Source of the DNA: JAVDCA01 sp035293985
Lineage (GTDB): Bacteria; Pseudomonadota; Alphaproteobacteria; Rhizobiales; Xanthobacteraceae
DNA length: 64,000 bases
NCBI GenBank assembly: GCA_035293985.1
Contig: DATGLS010000025.1
Span: 138,783 to 202,782 of the forward strand
Direction of reading: 5' to 3'
In this document: one piece after another, positions 59,723 to 64,000 of the stretch
How the letters are laid out: every line of letters begins with the position of its first letter
How positions within the stretch are numbered: the first letter of the stretch is position 1
Program-made: the position numbers and the translations under genes
Notes under the pieces: generated by a model
What the model was told of the DNA's origin: nothing
What the model saw: the letters and a program-made list of their open reading frames with translations, nothing else
The model's database searches: none

Positions 59723-60715
59723 ATGGCTGACAGCAGCGCACCGGCGCCTGTCGAGGCGACGAGCGAGGCGACGAGCGAGTCGTTGAGTGAGACGTCGAGC
59801 GAGGCGTCGATCAGCGCGTCGCCGGTGCGACGCTGGGGCCTCGCCGGGCTCGTCGCCGGTGGGACCGCCATATGGGTGTCGGTGGCCGTTCACGTGGCGC
59901 TGGTCGGCACCGTGCTCGTTCTTGGTTCATGGGGGCGTCCGCCCGCGCCGGACAAGGCCGTGCCGGTCGATGTCGTGACCGCAGACCAGCTTGCCGCGTT
60001 GGAGAAGGCCGATCCGAAGCCGCCGGATCCGCCGAAGCAGCCGCAGTTCCCCGACATCTCATCGCAACCCAATCGGTCGCAGCAATCGCAGCCGTCGGTG
60101 CAGCCTGCGCAGGCGCCGTCACCGCAGACCCAATCCGGCGCGGCGACACCGCCTGCGCCTCCACCGCCTCCTCCATCCCCGTCTCCGCCACCACCACAGG
60201 CGCCGCCGAGCCTCGATGCGTTCGCGCCGCCGGTCGCGCCGTCCGAGGCGCCGGCGACAAGGGCACCGCCGCCGCCGTCGGCGCCGAGCACAGGCCAGGC
60301 CGAGCAGCTCGCGCAAATGCTCGGCCTGCCCAACCCGGTCGCGACGAGCGGTGGGGCGCCGTCGGACTACAAGGCGAACCTGACCGCGGACGAGGTCGCC
60401 GGATTCGCCGCGCACGTGCAAAGCTGCTGGACGTCGCCGCCGGCGTCGCTCAAGGCGGCGAACATCACCGTCTACATCCGCGTTCGCCTCAAGCGCGACG
60501 GCAGCCTCGCGAGCCCGCCGGAGCCGCTCGGCGGATCCGCTTCGATGCAGGCGCTCACCTTGCTGCAGAGCTCGCTCAATGCATTGAAGGGCTGCCCTGC
60601 CTATACGGCGCTGCCGGCCGATAAATACAAAGAGTGGCGCGTGCTCGATCTCCGTTTCACCCCGAACGGCATCACGGTCGCGTCGCCGCCGCAGGGCGCC
60701 GCGCGCCCTGGCTGA
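59723..60715 (+). CDS. TonB/TolA-like envelope protein
   Basis: A 330-aa protein with a Ser/Glu-rich cytoplasmic start (12-nt repeats encode EATSEATSES), one membrane helix (about 42-72), a long Pro-rich periplasmic stalk (about 75-195, runs of PPPPPPS), and a C-terminal globular domain (about 215-320) with VQSCWTSPPASLKAANITVY and LKRDGSLASPPEPLGG. The C-terminal region resembles TolA/TonB-type domains. Such proteins transmit energy across the periplasm; no ExbBD/TolQR genes are next to it. Confidence 0.75.
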   Translation: MADSSAPAPVEATSEATSESLSETSSEASISASPVRRWGLAGLVAGGTAIWVSVAVHVALVGTVLVLGSWGRPPAPDKAVPVDVVTADQLAALEKADPKPPDPPKQPQFPDISSQPNRSQQSQPSVQPAQAPSPQTQSGAATPPAPPPPPPSPSPPPPQAPPSLDAFAPPVAPSEAPATRAPPPPSAPSTGQAEQLAQMLGLPNPVATSGGAPSDYKANLTADEVAGFAAHVQSCWTSPPASLKAANITVYIRVRLKRDGSLASPPEPLGGSASMQALTLLQSSLNALKGCPAYTALPADKYKEWRVLDLRFTPNGITVASPPQGAARPG

Positions 60716-60899
60716 GCCCGCATGCCCCCCGTTCCCACCCCTTCGCTTGCGCAGTAGACTGGCTGCTACTCGACGGTGCGGCCGCACCACGCGCCCATTC
60801 GTAATTTCTCCGACGCACCGCGCGTGCATTCTCACGTGGCCGCATGACTCCTCAGCTTTGACTTCAGCAGGCGCAACAGACAAAGGACGAGGACTCCCC

Positions 60900-61394
60900 A
60901 TGGCAAGGCTCAACATCAACGGCACGACACACGACGTGCAGGCAGAACCGGACACCCCGCTGCTCTGGGTGATCCGCGAGCAGATCGGGCTCACCGGCAC
61001 CAAGTTTGGCTGCGGCATCGCCCAATGCGGGGCCTGCTCGGTGCATGTCAACGGCGAGGTCACGCGCTCGTGCTCGCTGCCGCTCTCCGCCGTCAGCGCG
61101 ACCGACAAGATCACCACCATCGAGGGCCTCTCCGCCGATGCGTCGCATCCGGTGCAGAAGGCGTGGGCCGAGCTCGACGTGCCGCAATGCGGCTACTGCC
61201 AATCCGGCCAGATCATGGCCGCCGCGGCGCTGCTCGCGAAAAAGCCCAAGCCGACCGATCAGGACATCGACGAGGCGATGACCAACATCTGTCGTTGCGG
61301 CACCTATCAGCGTATCCGCACCGCCGTGCATCTTGCGGCGGGTGAGGCCGAGCACACCAACGTCCCCGCGGCCACCGTCGTACGGCACGGGTGA
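60900..61394 (+). CDS. Molybdenum hydroxylase small subunit, (2Fe-2S)-binding (IorA-like)
   Basis: A 164-aa subunit with two [2Fe-2S] clusters. The plant-type set is CGIAQCGACSVHVNG plus a fourth Cys in RSCSLPL; the all-helical set is VPQCGYCQSGQIM and NICRCGTY. It carries electrons from the molybdopterin subunit encoded next. IorA of isoquinoline 1-oxidoreductase is the closest named type; the substrate is unknown. It starts at ATG 60900; the molybdenum subunit follows after 11 bp. Confidence 0.93.
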   Translation: MARLNINGTTHDVQAEPDTPLLWVIREQIGLTGTKFGCGIAQCGACSVHVNGEVTRSCSLPLSAVSATDKITTIEGLSADASHPVQKAWAELDVPQCGYCQSGQIMAAAALLAKKPKPTDQDIDEAMTNICRCGTYQRIRTAVHLAAGEAEHTNVPAATVVRHG

Positions 61395-61405
61395 GGAGGC
61401 TCGCC

Positions 61406-63604
61406 ATGACAAACAAGATTGAACACGCGGTCTCCCGCAAACTTTCGCGCCGCAAGTTCGTGGTCGGCTCCGCCGCCGCCGGCGGCGGACTCGCGCTCGG
61501 CATGCATCTGCCGTTCGACATCGCTGCGGCGCGCGCCGAGGGCGCGGCCGGAACGGAAGTCAATGCCTGGGTGGTGGTGAAGCCCGACGACACCTGCGCG
61601 ATCCGCATCGCGCGCGCCGAGATGGGGCAGGGCACGCTCACGGGCCTCGCCCAGCTCGTCGCCGAGGAGCTCGAATGCGACTGGAAGAAGGTCGCGACGG
61701 ATCCGATCACGCCGGGGCAGAACCTCGCGCGCAAGCGCATCTGGGGCGAGATGGGCACCGGCGGCAGCCGCGGCATCCGCATCTCGCAGGACTATGTTCG
61801 CCGCGGCGGCGCCGCGGCCCGCATCATGCTGATGCAGGCGGCAGCGACGCGGCTGAACGTGCCGGTCGGCGAGCTCACCGTCGCGAACGGCGTCATCACC
61901 CACGCGGCCTCCAAGCGCAGCATCCGCTATGGTGAAGTGGCGGCGGACGCCGCCAAGGTGACGCCGCCCGATCCGAAGAGCATCACGCTCAAGGATCCGC
62001 GCACCTGGAAGATCGCGGGCCAGCCGCTCAAGCGGCTCGACACCGAGGCGAAGCTCGACGGCAGCAAGATGTTCGCAATCGACACCAGGCTGCCCGGCAT
62101 GCTGTGCGCCGCGCTCAAGCAGTGCCCGGTGTTCGGCGGCAAGCTCAAGAGCTTCGACGAGGCCGCGATCGCCAAGCGGCCCGGCTTCCGCAAGGTCGTG
62201 AAGGTGAACGACGCGACCGTCGCGGTCGTCGCCGACACCTGGTGGCGGGCGAAGAGCGCCCTCGACGCGCTGCCGATCGAGTGGGATTTCGGCGCCAATG
62301 CGGCAGCGTCCGATGCGACCATCGCGGCGCATCTCGTCGACGGCCTCGAGGCCGCCGGCAGCAATGGCGGTTGGGGCGTCGGCGATGCCAACAAGGCAAT
62401 CGAGGCGGCGGCGAAGAAGGTCGAGGCGATCTATCGCACGCCCTTCCTCGCCCACGCCACCATGGAGCCGATGAACTGCACGGCGCGCGTCACGGCCGAG
62501 AAGGCCGAGGCGTGGGCGCCGACGCAGAACGCCGAAGCGTCCCTCGCGGCGCTGTCGGAGGCGTCGGGCCTGCCGCTCGACAAGTGCGAGGTCTATCGCC
62601 CCGACCTCGGGGGCGGTTTCGGCCGGCGCGGCGGCACCCAGGACTTCGTCCATCAGGCGGTGGCGATCGCCAAGGAATTCCCCGGCACCCCGGTCAAGCT
62701 GATCTGGACGCGCGAGGAGGATACGGCGCACGACTTCTATCGGCCGATCTCGCAATGCAAGCTCACGGCCGGCCTCGACACCGAGGGCAACCTCACCGGT
62801 CTGCGCATCCGCGTGTCGGGCCAGTCGATCAACGCCTGGCTCGCGCCGACCTTGCCGGTCGGCGGGCCGAACGAGCGCCAGCTGCAGGGCTGGTACCAGA
62901 AACCGGGCGACTCGCAGTTCGGTTACGGCGTGCCGAACCTGCAGATCGAATACGCGATGCGCAACACCCACGTGCCGGTCGGCCCGTGGCGCGGCGTCAA
63001 CACCAACCAGAACGCCGTCTATCTCGAGTGCTTCATGGATGAGGTGGCGCGGGCGGCCAACAAGGACCCGCTCGACTTCCGCCGCGCGCTGATGAAGGAC
63101 TTCCCGAAGCATCTCGCGGTCCTCAACGCCGCGGCCGAGAAGGCCGACTACGGCAAGCCGCTGCCGGCGGGCGTCCATCGCGGCATCGCGCAGTTCATGG
63201 GGTATGGAAGCTACTCGGCCGCGGTGGCCGAGATCTCGATCGACCAGGGCAAGCTCAAGGTGCATCGCCTGGTGCTGGCGCTCAACTGCGGGCACGCGGT
63301 CAATCCCGGCCAGATCGCCGCGCAGGTCGAGGGCTCGGTCGCCTACGGCCTCACGGCGGCCTTGTACGGCGAGTGCCCCGTCAAGGACGGCCGCATGACC
63401 GACGTCAACTTCGACCGCTACCAGATCCTGCGGCTGGCCGAGATGCCCAAGGTCGAGACCGTGATCGTGCCGACCTACGACTTCTGGGGCGGGGTCGGCG
63501 AGCCGACCATCTGCGTCACCACGCCGGCCGTGCTCAACGCGATCCAGGCCGCGACCGGCCAGCCGGTGCGCAGCCTGCCGCTGAAGCACGTGAAGTTCGC
63601 GTGA
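61406..63604 (+). CDS. Molybdopterin-dependent hydroxylase large subunit (IorB-like)
   Basis: A 732-aa protein of the xanthine-oxidase family, single-chain aldehyde-oxidase type with an N-terminal Tat-like signal (LSRRKFVVGSAAAGGGLALG). Recognised segments include RAEMGQGTLTGLAQLVAEEL, WGEMGTGGSRGIR, the MoCo-binding LGGGFGRRGGTQDFVHQAV, and the active-site Glu in GGVGEPTICV. It hydroxylates an N-heterocycle or aldehyde, with water as oxygen donor, in the periplasm. GAGGAGGC sits ideally before the ATG at 61406. No XdhC-like maturation gene is nearby. Confidence 0.93.
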   Translation: MTNKIEHAVSRKLSRRKFVVGSAAAGGGLALGMHLPFDIAAARAEGAAGTEVNAWVVVKPDDTCAIRIARAEMGQGTLTGLAQLVAEELECDWKKVATDPITPGQNLARKRIWGEMGTGGSRGIRISQDYVRRGGAAARIMLMQAAATRLNVPVGELTVANGVITHAASKRSIRYGEVAADAAKVTPPDPKSITLKDPRTWKIAGQPLKRLDTEAKLDGSKMFAIDTRLPGMLCAALKQCPVFGGKLKSFDEAAIAKRPGFRKVVKVNDATVAVVADTWWRAKSALDALPIEWDFGANAAASDATIAAHLVDGLEAAGSNGGWGVGDANKAIEAAAKKVEAIYRTPFLAHATMEPMNCTARVTAEKAEAWAPTQNAEASLAALSEASGLPLDKCEVYRPDLGGGFGRRGGTQDFVHQAVAIAKEFPGTPVKLIWTREEDTAHDFYRPISQCKLTAGLDTEGNLTGLRIRVSGQSINAWLAPTLPVGGPNERQLQGWYQKPGDSQFGYGVPNLQIEYAMRNTHVPVGPWRGVNTNQNAVYLECFMDEVARAANKDPLDFRRALMKDFPKHLAVLNAAAEKADYGKPLPAGVHRGIAQFMGYGSYSAAVAEISIDQGKLKVHRLVLALNCGHAVNPGQIAAQVEGSVAYGLTAALYGECPVKDGRMTDVNFDRYQILRLAEMPKVETVIVPTYDFWGGVGEPTICVTTPAVLNAIQAATGQPVRSLPLKHVKFA

Positions 63605-63616
63605 GGTTGACCACGG

Positions 63617-63672
63617 TGCCTGCGGGTCCTTCTCCCCCTGAACGGGGAGAAGGGGGCGCAGGCACCGTGCCC
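63617..63672. repeat. GC-rich dispersed repeat (family A)
   Basis: CTTCTCCCCCTGAACGGGGAGAAGG is a near-perfect hairpin after the hydroxylase gene and may act as terminator. Confidence 0.6.
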
Positions 63673-63697
63673 GTATCGATGCACGCGGGGCACTTGC

Positions 63698-63880
63698 ATG
63701 CGGCGTCGCGATTTCATCGTCGGCGGGCTGGCGATCGCCGGACAGACCGTCGTCCCGGCGCGTGCGGCACGCGCGCCGATCCGGCGTCTGATCGACGCGC
63801 ATTGTCATCTGTTCAATGCCCGCGATTTGCCGATCGAGGGCTTCACCAAGAAGGTGCTGAGACGTGGTCCCGGTTATCTG
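63698..63880 (+). pseudogene. Amidohydrolase, 5' fragment interrupted by an insertion sequence
   Basis: About 55 codons of a metal-dependent hydrolase with a twin-arginine-like start (MRRRDFIVGGLAIAGQ), then APIRRLIDAHCHLFNARDLP, carrying the HxH metal motif of the amidohydrolase superfamily. After GFTKKVL the frame continues into unrelated sequence where an IS begins, so the gene is interrupted. The remainder may lie beyond the window edge. It is 93 bp downstream of the molybdenum hydroxylase gene. Confidence 0.75.
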
Positions 63881-64000
63881 AACGGATTTTCCGCATCGAT
63901 AAGTGGAGCGTCTGCCAGGGTTAGGCTGCCAAGCGGAGGGGCAGCGGGTTGAAGAAGACTTGATCGGGTGTGGCGCCGTCAAGGCTCGAGTGCGGCCGGC
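63868..64000 (-). mobile_element. Insertion sequence end with transposase C-terminus, partial
   Basis: The minus strand from 63998 to 63921 reads RPHSSLDGATPDQVFFNPLP then LRLAA and a stop, the typical C-terminus of IS3/IS481-like integrase-type transposases. The element end lies between about 63868 and 63912; the exact terminal repeat is not resolved. The element continues beyond the right edge. It interrupts the amidohydrolase gene. Confidence 0.8.

Noticed and set aside
61307..63982. Long minus-strand open frame of 891 codons
   Set aside because: Shadow of the molybdenum hydroxylase gene; no recognisable domain.

Overview
The window reads as high-GC chromosomal DNA (mostly G/C at third codon positions) from an alphaproteobacterium of the order Hyphomicrobiales, closest in flavour to Bradyrhizobium or Xanthobacteraceae relatives. 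The reasons are an sdhCDAB operon next to mesaconyl-CoA hydratase, an rplU-rpmA-GNAT block with obgE and proB further along the same strand, several periplasmic receptors of the tripartite tricarboxylate (Bug) type, an AsnO-type amidotransferase, and short GC-rich inverted repeats scattered between genes. No species can be assigned from sequence alone.

Layout. 0-7.4 kb: end of a cytochrome b561-like gene, a fasciclin-domain protein, RidA, mesaconyl-CoA hydratase, a LysR regulator, then sdhCDAB. 7.5-13 kb: a probable catabolic module (three VOC proteins, a branched-chain-type ABC receptor, a flavin/[2Fe-2S] reductase, a LysR regulator) and a PNPOx-like protein. 13-16 kb: argG and a LysR/PNPOx divergent pair. 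16-21 kb: a secreted trypsin-like protease divergent from a secreted CHAT protease, a PsiF-like protein and a degenerate receiver protein. 21-31 kb: a Bug receptor, a lytic transglycosylase, an XRE regulator, and a class GN sortase with its LPxTG-like substrate, a phosphodiester glycosidase and a B12/radical-SAM protein. 31-40 kb: Bug and ModA-like receptors, a Tat-exported alpha-hydroxyacid dehydrogenase carrying a CxxCH motif, proB, DUF72, asnO, obgE. 40-48 kb: metallophosphatase plus cupredoxin, aspartate dehydrogenase, receptors, then GNAT-rpmA-rplU. 49-54 kb: a compact four-gene operon of radical SAM, fatty acyl-AMP ligase, acyl carrier protein and an alpha/beta-hydrolase-like protein, then DoxX and tRNA-Ser(CGA). 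54-64 kb: a WD40 remnant, cupin and enolase-superfamily genes, a second RpoD-like sigma factor, a TonB/TolA-like protein, a two-subunit molybdenum hydroxylase, and an amidohydrolase gene cut by an insertion sequence at the right edge.

How the genes may work together. Mch and Sdh both serve dicarboxylate/acyl-CoA flux and may share the LysR regulator encoded between them; two perfect palindromes lie in that regulator's upstream region. The sortase and its substrate form a self-contained surface-anchoring unit. The 49-54 kb operon has the logic of acyl activation and loading (ligase, carrier protein), modification (radical SAM) and release or transfer (hydrolase); it is the best candidate here for an undescribed pathway. 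The other strong oddities are the CxxCH-bearing flavoenzyme, the trypsin/CHAT protease pair with start codons 13 bp apart, and the apparent splitting of the rplU-rpmA-GNAT-obgE-proB block by two insertions.
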